A DNA stretch of 64,000 bases from Chryseobacterium pennae (GTDB lineage Bacteria > Bacteroidota > Bacteroidia > Flavobacteriales > Weeksellaceae). Each line of letters opens with the position of its first letter. The first letter of the stretch is position 1. Both the position numbers and the translations under genes were made by a program. Location of the stretch: positions 372,001-436,000 of the forward strand of contig NZ_QNVT01000002.1 of assembly GCF_003385515.1 (NCBI RefSeq), written 5' to 3'. Below the pieces are notes generated by a model. That model searched no databases, was not told the DNA's origin, and was given only the letters and a program-made list of their open reading frames with translations. Positions 7,977-16,760 of this stretch are shown here, piece by piece.

Positions 7977-7984
7977 CAAATTAA
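7977..7984. repeat. Target-site duplication, right copy
   Basis: CAAATTAA is identical to 5237-5244. Read leftward it is TTAATTTG, close to the -7 consensus, so the element may have landed in the promoter of the 4813-5220 gene. Confidence 0.9.
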
Positions 7985-8521
7985 TTTACTTATTTTTCCT
8001 TAGATGGAGTTCTATTGGTCCATTAAATTTATCTTATAATTTTCCAACACCATTTTTTCATTAATTCCATTCATCATAAAGAGGGGCTTCGCTTTGTGTT
8101 TTTAGAATCTTTATTATTTTTTAATATATTTATTTTTGCCCCTCTTTTGGTTTTGCAAATTTTAAAAACTTATTAAAAAAAACCACAATTTTATCATACT
8201 ACATTTATACCACATTTGCTGTCGCACCCCTAAATAAGGCCATTTATCGATAAAAATCTATAAAAAACACTTTGAATCTGGCCCACGAAAATGAAGACTC
8301 TCTCATTTTAACACAAGGGTAAGGAAAAGTCTGGAAATTATTTTTTCCTTTTTAAGTATTTACCACATAATACCTGTCTTATATTAATCAGAAACAATAC
8401 ATGAATATTCAGAATCTTCAGCTACCACACATATACTACATTGCTTGCAGTTATTTAAAAATCCAGAGCAGTAAAGATGTTCTTCTTTTTGGAAGAAGTT
8501 CTTTCTATTTAAATGTTGTAT
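7985..8521. other. Gene-free region with one long-range inverted repeat
   Basis: No coding frame is convincing here. A perfect 10-bp inverted repeat (aaagaggggc 8078-8087, gcccctcttt 8138-8147) encloses a 50-nt AT-rich loop. It lies downstream of the leftward TPR/LuxR gene and could be a weak terminator or a repeat remnant. Bases from 7985 are also the pre-insertion upstream region of the 4813-5220 gene. Confidence 0.5.
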
Positions 8522-9970
8522 TTATAAAGAATCAAAGAAAATAAACAGCTCCTGTTCGGTAGGAACGTTCAGTTTTTTCCTTAAACGGTGTTTTTTCTGC
8601 TGTACAGACTTGTGTTGAATAAAGGTATATTCTGCAATTTCCTTTGACGTAAAATTAAGCTTTATCATCGCACAGAATGCCAGTTCAGAAGCGCCAAGCC
8701 TTGGATTGATCTCCAGAAGTTTCGGGCAAAATTCAGGATAGACTTCCTGAAACCTTGTTAAAAATGTAGAGTCATTCTTCTTGACAAGGACTACTAATTC
8801 ATCAAACGAATCATTGATCCTGTTTTTCAGTGAAAGAGCTTCACTTTTAAATTGATTTTTCTTTTGTCTTAATGCCCGGTTATGATTGTAGAGTAAGATA
8901 AATACAACCAATAACAAAATAACAATAAAGCCAATATAAAGATAAACTTTCTGCTGAAAGCCGTTAGACTCTTCCTCTTTATCATTCAGCATATGATCTA
9001 TTGAAATATTGATCGCTTCATTCTGAATATTTTCCAATTCCGTTTTTTCATCTGTATATTTTTGCATGGCTTCTTCTTCCTTCTGAGGATCATTCAGCAT
9101 CTTATAGGTTTTAGCTATGGATTCATAAACTCCCGGAATATTATACATTCTGTTCGTCTTACTGTAGTAATCCAAAGCTTTACTGTAATACTCCAGTGCC
9201 ATTTTATAATCCTCCAGCGCAAAATAATAATCTCCATAGGTTAAATATACAAACCCACTCTGAACATTCACTTTACCGGTATTTACAATCTTATCTGAAG
9301 CTTTCTGAAGATAGATCAGAGCAGAATCTTTTCTTTTAGTATATATTAAATGGTGTTTGGCCAAAAGCGTATTCAGTAGAACTCCCTGTCCGTCAATCCT
9401 TTTTCCTTTCTGTAAATAAATGTACGCTGAGTCTGCTTTATTGGCTTTATATAGAAAGTCTGCTCTATTAGCATAAAGCCTGTATAGGTAAAATTTTCTT
9501 TTCTCCTTATCCGGAATATTTTTTAAATAATATAGCCCTTTCGCATTCAGATCAAGAGCACTTTTATAGAGTCCTATGACTCCATTCAGCTGGCCATGCT
9601 CCTGATAAAGTCTTGCTTTTAAAGCCGGATTACTGATCTTTTTAAGTTCCTTTTCAGCAAGGGAAAGATAAGACAGTCCTCTTTTATAATTTCCGATGGT
9701 GGCTGAAATATTGGAAATATTGATATAACAAAGAATAATTCCTTCCTTATAGTTTTTTTCTTCTGCCAGATTCAGATAATCTTTATTAAGACGCACAAGA
9801 TTTTCATAATCTCCCTGGATCCGGAGTGATTCTGTTTTCTTCAACAGGATACTATCGAACCTTTGATGTGAAAATACACCCTGACCATAAGCAGATCCGG
9901 TGCAGCACAACAGAAGAAAAAAGAGGAGATTATATGAATAAAATATTCTGTTTAATTGAGGAGGGAACAT
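8522..9970 (-). CDS. TPR-containing membrane regulator with LuxR-like HTH
   Basis: This is a 482-residue protein. The N-terminal signal sequence ends near TGSAYGQ. TPR-like helical repeats fill ~30-330 (for example KMALEYYSKALDYYSK). A membrane segment lies at ~343-364 (LYIGFIVILLLVVFILLYN), then a coiled coil, then a C-terminal LuxR-type HTH (LGASELAFCAMIKLNFTSKE...RLRKKLNV). The topology implies periplasmic TPR sensing coupled to a cytoplasmic DNA-binding domain, although the ligand is unknown. The 52297-53754 gene has the same architecture and the 40304-41248 gene shares the C-terminal domain. It is monocistronic. Confidence 0.85.
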   Translation of the reverse strand: MFPPQLNRIFYSYNLLFFLLLCCTGSAYGQGVFSHQRFDSILLKKTESLRIQGDYENLVRLNKDYLNLAEEKNYKEGIILCYINISNISATIGNYKRGLSYLSLAEKELKKISNPALKARLYQEHGQLNGVIGLYKSALDLNAKGLYYLKNIPDKEKRKFYLYRLYANRADFLYKANKADSAYIYLQKGKRIDGQGVLLNTLLAKHHLIYTKRKDSALIYLQKASDKIVNTGKVNVQSGFVYLTYGDYYFALEDYKMALEYYSKALDYYSKTNRMYNIPGVYESIAKTYKMLNDPQKEEEAMQKYTDEKTELENIQNEAINISIDHMLNDKEEESNGFQQKVYLYIGFIVILLLVVFILLYNHNRALRQKKNQFKSEALSLKNRINDSFDELVVLVKKNDSTFLTRFQEVYPEFCPKLLEINPRLGASELAFCAMIKLNFTSKEIAEYTFIQHKSVQQKKHRLRKKLNVPTEQELFIFFDSL

Positions 9971-10389
9971 TTTTTTATTATTTAAAGGTAATAATTGTTA
10001 AATTTTAAATCATCTATAGGTTCAACATAAATATCTGATTGCTAATAAATTCTATCCATTTCATGTTTCGGTATGCATTACAAATAGTATTCCATTTCCA
10101 AAACAAAGGATTCTTTTCCCTATGAAAAAGGATGATTTATGATTAAAAAGAGATCATTTAAGTGAAAATATTTGAGGAACCATTTTCCATTTGTCCAAGT
10201 GGATATCTAAAGAAAGTTTCATTTTTTCTCCCTAAGACTGTCCGGGCTATATTCCAAAATTTAAAAAGGAATAAAATAAATTGAATTGATGGCTTCATTA
10301 TATTTAGTTTTAAATGATGAAGCAAATCAGGAATTTTGTATCAATTTAAATATCTGATTATTGAAATCGGACTTTTTTATAGGGGAAAA
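9971..10389. other. Gene-free intergenic region
   Basis: This AT-rich stretch separates two leftward genes. I see no coding frame, no strong hairpin and no clear promoter. It must contain the upstream region of the TPR/LuxR gene at its left end. Confidence 0.5.
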
Positions 10390-10851
10390 TCAGTCTGATT
10401 TAAAGCCCGACATCAACAAACTCACTGATTTTATGTAATCTGTAAGTGTTTGATTGGTTTCTTTTTTAAAGGCTGTGTAAAAAGATGATTTGGAATTAAA
10501 TCCTACTTCGTACAGAATCTCCAGTACTGTAAGTTGAAGATTCTCTTTTAAGAGTACCTTTGCATCATTGATTCTGAACTCATTTGTAAAGTCAAAAAAA
10601 TGTTTACCCGTATGTTGATTAATGAGCTGGGAAAGCTGTTTTTCAGACATGTTCATCTGCTCTGCCAGTTTCTGTAAGGTAAGCCTATCATCCCGATAAG
10701 GCTTTTCCGTTTTCATAAAACTTATAAGTATTTTCAGTTGTTCCGGCTCCTCTTTGATTTCTTTTACAGGTTTTACAGGAGTCAGATTTTTATCGATTCC
10801 AGCAAATAGGCTGTAATGATATAAGGCATTCAATACCAACCAGCTTATCAC
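10390..10851 (-). pseudogene. N-terminally truncated AraC-family regulator
   Basis: The C-terminal ~110 residues form an AraC-type double HTH (LTLQKLAEQMNMSEKQLSQLI and the FNSKSSFYTAFKK motif). Before it is only one membrane helix, which continues in frame upstream of the GTG at 10851 to an in-frame TGA near 10914 (VFIGLYTFSSVFVLFVISWL). Relatives carry a seven-helix membrane sensor here, so about six helices are missing. No ATG begins the frame, and the 10904-11458 gene occupies the position of the lost part. It is probably a deletion remnant; translation from GTG 10851 as a short anchored regulator is possible. Confidence 0.6.
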
Positions 10852-10903
10852 GAATAAAACAAATACTGAAGAAAAGGTATATAATCCTATAAAAACAGTA
10901 TTA

Positions 10904-11356
10904 TTATCCTTTCAAACTCTCCATCTGGACAAACCATTCTTCATATACATCCTGTGCTGTTTTTGTTGTATAGTCTGTAAACATTTTATGATAACTAAAA
11001 TCACTATTGAATTTATCTGTTTTAGGATGATAGGATAACTTAAACATCACCGGAACTTCCCGCCCATCATTTTTGAAAAGGTGTTCAATATTCTTCAATA
11101 TCTGATTACCTCTATTAAGCATTCCAAAAGCCCTCTCGTTACTGATGTCATACTGCATATCAGACACTTCATTCACTTTATGGGATTTTACCAGATAACC
11201 ATTGATTTCATAAAATACTTTATAAAAATAACCAGATTCTATCAATCCGATGATATAAACAGCATCTACTTCTTCTGAATTACTACCGACAAATTCAAAG
11301 CCTGTTTCAACCAGTTCTGCAAGATATTTTTGAAATTCGTTATCAAAATGACTCAT
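10904..11356 (-). CDS. Hypothetical protein, possibly DUF600/YezG-like immunity protein
   Basis: The start is taken at the ATG giving MSHFDNEFQKYLAELV, since the upstream extension to 11458 looks non-coding in character. From here the protein has 150 residues, no signal peptide and a mixed alpha/beta pattern. The C-terminal part (PVMFKLSYHPKTDKFNSDFSY, then EEWFVQM) resembles the end of YezG/DUF600 immunity proteins. That is a weak similarity judged by eye. No toxin gene is adjacent. Its stop lies 53 bp before the truncated AraC gene on the same strand. Confidence 0.5.
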   Translation of the reverse strand: MSHFDNEFQKYLAELVETGFEFVGSNSEEVDAVYIIGLIESGYFYKVFYEINGYLVKSHKVNEVSDMQYDISNERAFGMLNRGNQILKNIEHLFKNDGREVPVMFKLSYHPKTDKFNSDFSYHKMFTDYTTKTAQDVYEEWFVQMESLKG

Positions 11357-11451
11357 ATTCTGATGGTTTACAATTGCATCAGTTAAGATAGTAAAATTTA
11401 ACCATCCAATCTTCAGTCTATTTGAGCATTTAATCTTACTATTAATCATTC

Positions 11452-11483
11452 TTGACATTAGCCATAATATTTACGTAAATTTG
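11452..11483 (+). promoter_or_regulatory. Promoter of the Crp/Fnr-like gene
   Basis: TTG (11452-11454) is followed after 21 bp by TAAATTTG (11476-11483), a full match to the -7 consensus. A 12-bp palindrome atttacgtaaat (11469-11480) overlaps the -7 box and could be an operator. The start codon is 51 bp downstream. Confidence 0.65.
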
Positions 11484-11533
11484 GCCCTGATCTGTCTGTT
11501 AATAAGCAAGACAGACGATATTGAAACTTCATT

Positions 11534-12133
11534 ATGGATACAGATATTATTATTTCGCAGCTAACAGAACATTTTCAGGAAATTGTTCCTTTAAAAGAGG
11601 AAGAAATTGCTCTTGTGATTCAAAAACTGGAATTTATTCAGCTAAAAAAGAAAGAGTATCTGCTTCGTGAAGGACAAATTTCAAGACATATGCGTTTTAT
11701 TGCCCAAGGAAGCCTGTATGCTTATCATATTGATGAAAAAGGCAAAGAAAATATTACTCAGCTCGGTATTGAAAACTGGTGGATCAATGATCTGTACAGT
11801 TATCTGAGTGAGCTTCCTTCAAGAATGTTTATTCAGGCTAATGAAGAGGCTACCATCGTTCAGATCAGTAAAACCAACCTTGAATTATTATACAGAGAAA
11901 TTCCTGCCATCTCTGAGTTCTGGCGCCTGAAAATGCAGTCTGCCTATGTTACGTTGCAGGAAAGAACGTTTGAACATTCAAGAGTAGATGCTTATACCAA
12001 ATACAGAAATTTTGTTACTTCCTATCGTAATATTGAACAGCGTTTTCCTCAGTACATGATTGCATCCTATCTTGGAATCACTGTAGAATATCTCAGTTAT
12101 TTAAGGAAAAAACATCTGTCTGACGTTTCTTAA
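11534..12133 (+). CDS. Crp/Fnr-family transcriptional regulator
   Basis: This 199-residue protein has an N-terminal cyclic-nucleotide-binding-like beta roll (residues ~15-115, including KKKEYLLREGQISRHMRFIAQGSLYAY). A C-terminal HTH follows (PQYMIASYLGITVEYLSYLRKKH). The usual cAMP-binding Arg/Glu signature is not obvious, as in many Bacteroidota members with unknown effectors. It directly precedes an outer-membrane protein and a DoxX gene. A perfect palindrome at its 3' end is placed where an activator would bind the next promoter. I infer that it regulates that pair. Confidence 0.88.
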   Translation: MDTDIIISQLTEHFQEIVPLKEEEIALVIQKLEFIQLKKKEYLLREGQISRHMRFIAQGSLYAYHIDEKGKENITQLGIENWWINDLYSYLSELPSRMFIQANEEATIVQISKTNLELLYREIPAISEFWRLKMQSAYVTLQERTFEHSRVDAYTKYRNFVTSYRNIEQRFPQYMIASYLGITVEYLSYLRKKHLSDVS

Positions 12134-12173
12134 GATATCTTAAGTTTATTCCGTCCCTGCCTGAATAGTTTTG
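12129..12173 (+). promoter_or_regulatory. Palindromic operator and promoter of the OMP/DoxX pair
   Basis: CTTAAGATATCTTAAG (12129-12144) is a perfect 16-bp palindrome overlapping the crp stop codon. TAGTTTTG (12166-12173) fits the -7 consensus. With a start site near 12180 the palindrome would centre around -43, close to the class II CRP position. This is a candidate site for the protein encoded just upstream. Confidence 0.5.
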
Positions 12174-12198
12174 CTCTCAGAAATTTAATGAGTGCAAT

Positions 12199-12819
12199 AT
12201 GAAGGCAAAAATTATCGCCATAACAGCTCTTGCATCAGTCTCTCTAAGTCTGAATGCACAGAAACTAAACTTTACTCCGGACCTTGTTTTAGGACACCGC
12301 TCCTATACCTATATGCATAATGTCAATTATTATTTCAATGATCGGCTTAAGCTCAATAATCTCACTCTATTTGATACAGAATATACCAAAGACAAAGAGA
12401 ATATATTCTTCATCCGAAATACTCTTGCTTACAGTTTTACCAAAAGATTCAGCGTAAATGCAGCATTCGGTATCAAAAATCCGGGTGCATTCTTCAGCGC
12501 TTATGTACAATACCGGATTGCCAAGCCCACTTATTCCCTTTCCTACTCCATCGGAACAACCTATCAGAAAGGATTTTCTCTTGAACAGTCGGTATCATTT
12601 GAATACACTCCTTATCTGAAAGAAAACCTTCAGGGGTACTTCAGTGTGCTAGCCATTGGAAACCTGGATGACAATGGTTATCCAAGAGGGTTACAGTTTA
12701 TCCGTCTGGGGGTAAAACAGGACAAAATAATGTATGGAGTGGCCTCTAATTTCGACCAGTTCAACAACGCAAAAAAGACCCTTGAAAATGTAGGGGCATT
12801 TGTAAAATATAACTTTTAA
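12199..12819 (+). CDS. Predicted outer-membrane beta-barrel protein
   Basis: This 206-residue protein has a signal peptide (MKAKIIAITALASVSLSLNAQ). Alternating amphipathic strands follow, ending in Phe (GAFVKYNF), the usual C-terminal signature of outer-membrane barrels. Strands such as FFIRNTLAYSFTKRFSVNAAF and AYVQYRIAKP fit an 8-10-strand barrel. It is probably controlled by the adjacent Crp-like regulator and co-transcribed with the DoxX gene 11 bp downstream. Specific function is unknown. Confidence 0.7.
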   Translation: MKAKIIAITALASVSLSLNAQKLNFTPDLVLGHRSYTYMHNVNYYFNDRLKLNNLTLFDTEYTKDKENIFFIRNTLAYSFTKRFSVNAAFGIKNPGAFFSAYVQYRIAKPTYSLSYSIGTTYQKGFSLEQSVSFEYTPYLKENLQGYFSVLAIGNLDDNGYPRGLQFIRLGVKQDKIMYGVASNFDQFNNAKKTLENVGAFVKYNF

Positions 12820-12830
12820 ATAATAATAAA

Positions 12831-13232
12831 ATGAAAAAAAACATTGATTTAGGACTATTAATCAGCAGAATAGCTATCGGATTTCCCATGTCAGTTTATG
12901 GCGTTAACAAATTGATTCACGGAATCGGATTTATTGAGGATATGCTCACAATGCACGGCCTTCCTTCATTCTTCGCTTATGGAGTATTTGCAGGTGAACT
13001 TATAGCTCCGGTTATGCTGATGATAGGTTTCAGAACCCGTCTGGCAGGTTTAATTTTCGCTATAAACTGTTTTACTGCAACAATTCTTGCTCAGACAGCT
13101 AATATTTTCAAACTTAATGATTTTGGTGGATGGGCTTTGGAGTTACTGGCAATCTATATGTTAGTAGGAATAAGCTTCTTCTTTACCGGAGCCGGCAAAT
13201 ATGCGGTTTCAGTTGCTAATAAGTGGGATTAG
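12831..13232 (+). CDS. DoxX-family membrane protein
   Basis: This 133-residue, four-helix membrane protein shows the DoxX pattern: RIAIGFPMSVYGVNKLIHG at the N-terminus, FAGELIAPVMLMIGFRTRLAGLIFA in the middle and a C-terminal helix (LLAIYMLVGISFFFTGAGKY). DoxX proteins are small inner-membrane subunits linked to thiol or quinone redox. It forms a likely two-gene operon with the outer-membrane protein 11 bp upstream. It is followed by a large palindromic repeat. Confidence 0.85.
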   Translation: MKKNIDLGLLISRIAIGFPMSVYGVNKLIHGIGFIEDMLTMHGLPSFFAYGVFAGELIAPVMLMIGFRTRLAGLIFAINCFTATILAQTANIFKLNDFGGWALELLAIYMLVGISFFFTGAGKYAVSVANKWD

Positions 13233-13528
13233 TTGGAAAACGCAAAGGCGCTATTTTTTTCACTTTAACACGTTTTTAAGGCGCAAGGATTTTATCTCCG
13301 ATAAAATTTTGAACTGTTGAGCTTTTGGCTATGGATCCATACATAGGAATAATGGAACTTGAAGAACTTAAAACCTTTGGTTATGAGATTTTAAAATTAT
13401 TCCTAACCATATAATAACATAGAATATTGTGGCAGAAATATATGATATCCTTGCTGAAAACCTTTGATTTTTTTGCGCCTTAAAAACAACATCCTTATTA
13501 AAAACCTTTGTGCCATTGCGTTTTCCAA
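13233..13528. repeat. Large palindromic intergenic repeat (family 1, full copy)
   Basis: The ends are inverted (ttggaaaacgca 13233-13244 with tgcgttttccaa 13517-13528). A second perfect 14-bp inverted pair lies inside (13273-13286 with 13473-13486, tttttaaggcgcaa/ttgcgccttaaaaa). The core phrase gcgcaaggattttatct recurs at 19259-19275 and, with one change, at 30507-30523. It is non-coding. It resembles a MITE-like or large REP-like element. The remainder of 13529-13652 holds a degraded gcacgaat motif and the phzF upstream region. Confidence 0.75.
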
Positions 13529-13652
13529 AAAACAATATCAGATTATAATCTGCAAAATATCATAATGCACGAATGATTTTATTCGGTATTAGTGGCTAAA
13601 TATTATGCAGATCGTTTCATTTATACTTATCTTTATCCTGATTTAATAAGTT

Positions 13653-14561
13653 ATGATGAAGGAAGTAGTCGTGTATCAAATTGATTCTTTTACAAAGGAA
13701 AAATTCAAAGGTAATCCTGCAGGTGTTGTATTAAATGCTGAAAATCTGACCACTGAAGAAATGCAGCTTATTGCCAGGGAACTCAATAATTCGGAAACGG
13801 CATTTGTGCTAAAACCTGACCAGGATGACAATTTTGATTATCATATACGGTACTTCACTCCAACTACAGAGGTTCCTATCTGCGGACATGCCACCATTGG
13901 AGCTCTTTATGCCAAGGCGATAGAGGATAAATTAGACTCCTGTACTATTAAAATCAATACTCAGGTTGGCATCTTACCAATTGATATTCTAAAAAAGGAT
14001 AATGACTATATGATTACAATGACTCAGGGAAGCTTTAGCCTGGAATCTGCTTTTGATCCTTCAACAACTCAAAGAATTGTTGGAGCTCTGGGATTAAAAA
14101 TGGAAGATCTTAATCAGAAATGCCCGGTACAGATTGCTTCTACAGGCCATTCTAAAGTGATGATTGGCATTAACAGCAGAACTCTCCTGAATACTCTGGC
14201 TCCCGATTTTGGAGCTTTAACCCGTCTTAGCCAGGAAATCAATTGCAATGGTTACTTTGTATTTACCTTTGATTCTGATGATCATGATATTTTAACATAC
14301 GGAAGAATGTTTGCTCCTGCTATCGGTATTCAGGAAGATCCTGTTACCGGTAATGCGAATGGACCATTGGGAGGGTATCTTATTCAGAATAAAATTATAG
14401 AAGCTCCTTACGGAACTTTTGAGTTTATCGGAAGACAAGGGGAAACCATCAATCGGATTGGACAGATGAAGGTTCAGGTTACCATAAAAAATCATATTCC
14501 TGAAGTCATCAGAATTACTGGGAATGCTATAAGTGTATTCCGTACAATAATGCATGTCTGA
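13653..14561 (+). CDS. PhzF-family isomerase/epimerase
   Basis: This 302-residue protein has PhzF hallmarks: VYQIDSFTKEKFKGNPAGVVL at the start, NNSETAFVL carrying the conserved Glu, the ICGHATIGALYA motif, and EDPVTGNANGPLGGYL in the second domain. The fold is two diaminopimelate-epimerase-like halves. Members act on small amino-acid-like substrates; the true substrate here is unknown and phenazine synthesis is not implied. It converges with the AraC gene ending at 14565. Confidence 0.9.
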   Translation: MMKEVVVYQIDSFTKEKFKGNPAGVVLNAENLTTEEMQLIARELNNSETAFVLKPDQDDNFDYHIRYFTPTTEVPICGHATIGALYAKAIEDKLDSCTIKINTQVGILPIDILKKDNDYMITMTQGSFSLESAFDPSTTQRIVGALGLKMEDLNQKCPVQIASTGHSKVMIGINSRTLLNTLAPDFGALTRLSQEINCNGYFVFTFDSDDHDILTYGRMFAPAIGIQEDPVTGNANGPLGGYLIQNKIIEAPYGTFEFIGRQGETINRIGQMKVQVTIKNHIPEVIRITGNAISVFRTIMHV

Positions 14562-14564
14562 TAC

Positions 14565-15431
14565 TTACTCTGAATCAAGTTTGGTCTCTTCCAGCTTTTT
14601 CCTGTAGTTTTTCGGGGTGGATCCGGTTTTTATTCTAAATAAATAAGAAAAATGAGAAAAATTCTGAAAACCGAGCTCAAAAGCTATTTCTTTAATGGAT
14701 TTGTCTGAACTGTGAAGTAAATTTTTAGCCTCAAGAATAATTCTTTCTTTAATAAACTCGAGTGGTGAAATTGTATACTGTTTTCTACAAAGCACCCCCA
14801 AATAATTAGGAGTAATACATAGCTCGCCAGCATAAAAAGCTACATTCTTTTGCGTTTTATAATATTTATCCACCAACATATGAAAACGGAAAGCCAGATT
14901 ATCCGGCGTACTCAATGCTTTATTTCCGTAAGCATGTTCTACCCAAAGATTAATAATTAGTGCTAACAGACGCACCCTTGCATTGATAAGTTCCGGAAAA
15001 ACAACATCAGCAGCAATTTCTTTCCTGATGGCATTAAATTCAAGGCTGAATCTGTGATAGGTTTCATCATCAGGTTCTATCATTTCATATTTACTGTAAG
15101 AGGAAAAAGTAAATTTAAGCGTCGGAGAAAATGTCTTAAGAATAGCATCATTAATAATAAGCCTTCTTCCGACAGTATGAGGAGCCAGTTCCCATTTGTA
15201 CTCTCTTTTCGGAAGATGGATGAATAGTTGCTGAGCTTTTAACCCATATTGATTCAAGCCAGTGGTGCATTTTCCGCCCTCACATTGATCCAGTAAGATA
15301 ATGGTAAAACAGTTTTCAGGAAAAAAGTTGAGTGAATCACCACTGATCTCATCCTGAAAAACAACGTCAATTCCTTTATTAAACACCTCTTCTACCGAAT
15401 TTTTATTAATCAGTTCTTTATCTATTATCAT
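14565..15431 (-). CDS. AraC-family transcriptional regulator
   Basis: This 288-residue protein has a cupin-like N-terminal domain (FPENCFTIILLDQCEGGKC, FIHLPKREYKWEL). The C-terminal AraC double HTH is complete (VAFYAGELCITPNYLGVLC; ELGFQNFSHFSYLFRIKTGSTPKNYRK). Its stop lies 4 bp from the phzF stop in convergent orientation. It is likely a one-component regulator; targets are unknown, with phzF a possible candidate. Confidence 0.9.
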   Translation of the reverse strand: MIIDKELINKNSVEEVFNKGIDVVFQDEISGDSLNFFPENCFTIILLDQCEGGKCTTGLNQYGLKAQQLFIHLPKREYKWELAPHTVGRRLIINDAILKTFSPTLKFTFSSYSKYEMIEPDDETYHRFSLEFNAIRKEIAADVVFPELINARVRLLALIINLWVEHAYGNKALSTPDNLAFRFHMLVDKYYKTQKNVAFYAGELCITPNYLGVLCRKQYTISPLEFIKERIILEAKNLLHSSDKSIKEIAFELGFQNFSHFSYLFRIKTGSTPKNYRKKLEETKLDSE

Positions 15432-15735
15432 ATAACCCTTTTCAATACTAATTTATAAAAATACCTCATATATCATCGATGACCGTTACAATATATTTTA
15501 TTTCCTGTTGTTTTTTAGCAGCATGCAAAGATACATTCTTCTTCTCCGTCTGGAAATATCAGAAACCGTGATAAGAATATCGTATTTTCATATTGTTTGC
15601 TGTCAATAAGAATATTAAAAACCCATAAGACCAGGCTCTATTTCCTTATATATCTTGATTTTAAGACCTTTAATCCTATTTTTCCACACATCATTTTCAA
15701 AATTTATATTTTTAGTTTTTCGTTAAAACAATAAG

Positions 15736-15743
15736 TATATTTG
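15736..15743 (+). promoter_or_regulatory. -7 box of the moaA operon
   Basis: TATATTTG matches TAnnTTTG and lies 26 bp before the moaA ATG. The rest of the 337-bp gap upstream (15432-15768) shows no gene and no recognisable Moco riboswitch. Confidence 0.6.
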
Positions 15744-15768
15744 TGTAAGTTCTTTTTGCTTTACTCCT

Positions 15769-16758
15769 ATGTTAACAGACAAATTCGGAAGACATATCAA
15801 TTATTTAAGGCTGGCTGTTGTCGACAGGTGCAACCTCCGATGCACTTACTGTATGCCGGAAAATGGGCTTGCATGGATAAAGCAGGATGACCTGATGACA
15901 GATGAGGAAATGCTCAGCATATGTACTGTCTTTACGGATCTTGGTGTAGATAAGATCAGAATAACGGGTGGAGAACCTTTTGTCAGAAAAAACTGCGTCA
16001 GTCTTATCGAAAAAATCTCGGAGCTTAAAGGCCTTACTGATCTCAGTTTAACCACAAACGGGCTTCTCACTGAACAATACATCCCACAGCTTAAAGCATT
16101 TGGAATAAAATCTGTCAATCTCAGTCTTGATACATTGGATGAAGATCGTTTTTTCAAAATTACGCGCCGCAAAAGCTTCGATAAGGTAATGAAAACCTTG
16201 GATGGTTTATTGAAACATCACATCAAGGTAAAGATTAATACGGTAGTTATGGATCATCAGAACATAGAAGATATTATTCCTCTGGTTCAGCTTACCAAAG
16301 AACTTCCGGTAGATGTACGTTTTATTGAGGAAATGCCATTCAATGGAAATAATAATAGCGACATAACCCCAAAGTGGACTTATCCGCAAATTTATAATCA
16401 CATCAGAGATCATTTTCCCGGGATTAAAAAATTGGAAGATCCTAAAAGTTCCACATCTTATAATTATAAAATACCCGGTTTTATAGGAAATATCGGCATT
16501 ATTGCAGCGTATACACGTTCTTTCTGTGGAGATTGCAACAGAATACGGATTACACCTTCTGGTATTTTGAGAACCTGCCTGTACGAAGGCGGCGGGATCA
16601 ATTTAAAAGATATGATTCGCTCAGGTGTAACCGATGACGAATTAAAAAATATAATTATCAACAGTATACATCATAAGCCCAAAGACGGATGGGAAGCGGA
16701 ACAACAAAGCCTGAACGCTTCATCTATTCATCAGTCTATGGCTACAATAGGAGGATAA
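15769..16758 (+). CDS. moaA: GTP 3',8-cyclase MoaA
   Basis: This radical SAM enzyme performs the first step of molybdenum-cofactor synthesis, turning GTP into 3',8-cyclo-GTP. The 329 residues include the SAM cluster motif C21-x3-C25-x2-C28 (DRCNLRCTYCMP) and the glycine-rich RITGGEP. The second cluster has C253, C256 and C270 (SFCGDCNRIR...RTCLY). The C-terminus ends in the conserved Gly-Gly (MATIGG) needed for activity. It is followed 2 bp later by moeA, so the genes are co-transcribed. Confidence 0.97.
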   Translation: MLTDKFGRHINYLRLAVVDRCNLRCTYCMPENGLAWIKQDDLMTDEEMLSICTVFTDLGVDKIRITGGEPFVRKNCVSLIEKISELKGLTDLSLTTNGLLTEQYIPQLKAFGIKSVNLSLDTLDEDRFFKITRRKSFDKVMKTLDGLLKHHIKVKINTVVMDHQNIEDIIPLVQLTKELPVDVRFIEEMPFNGNNNSDITPKWTYPQIYNHIRDHFPGIKKLEDPKSSTSYNYKIPGFIGNIGIIAAYTRSFCGDCNRIRITPSGILRTCLYEGGGINLKDMIRSGVTDDELKNIIINSIHHKPKDGWEAEQQSLNASSIHQSMATIGG

Positions 16759-16760
16759 CT

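Noticed and set aside
8078..8147. 10-bp inverted repeat considered as a second mobile-element boundary
   Set aside because: There is no flanking duplication, only an AT-rich 50-nt loop, and no coding content. It is kept as a hairpin only.
10904..11458. Start codon at 11458 for the YezG-like gene
   Set aside because: The first 34 residues are basic, lack family-like content and overlap the region next to the crp promoter. ATG 11356 gives a cleaner protein, but the longer form is not excluded.
13653..14561. Phenazine biosynthesis
   Set aside because: Only a PhzF-like protein is present, with none of the core phz genes. PhzF homologues are widespread with other functions.
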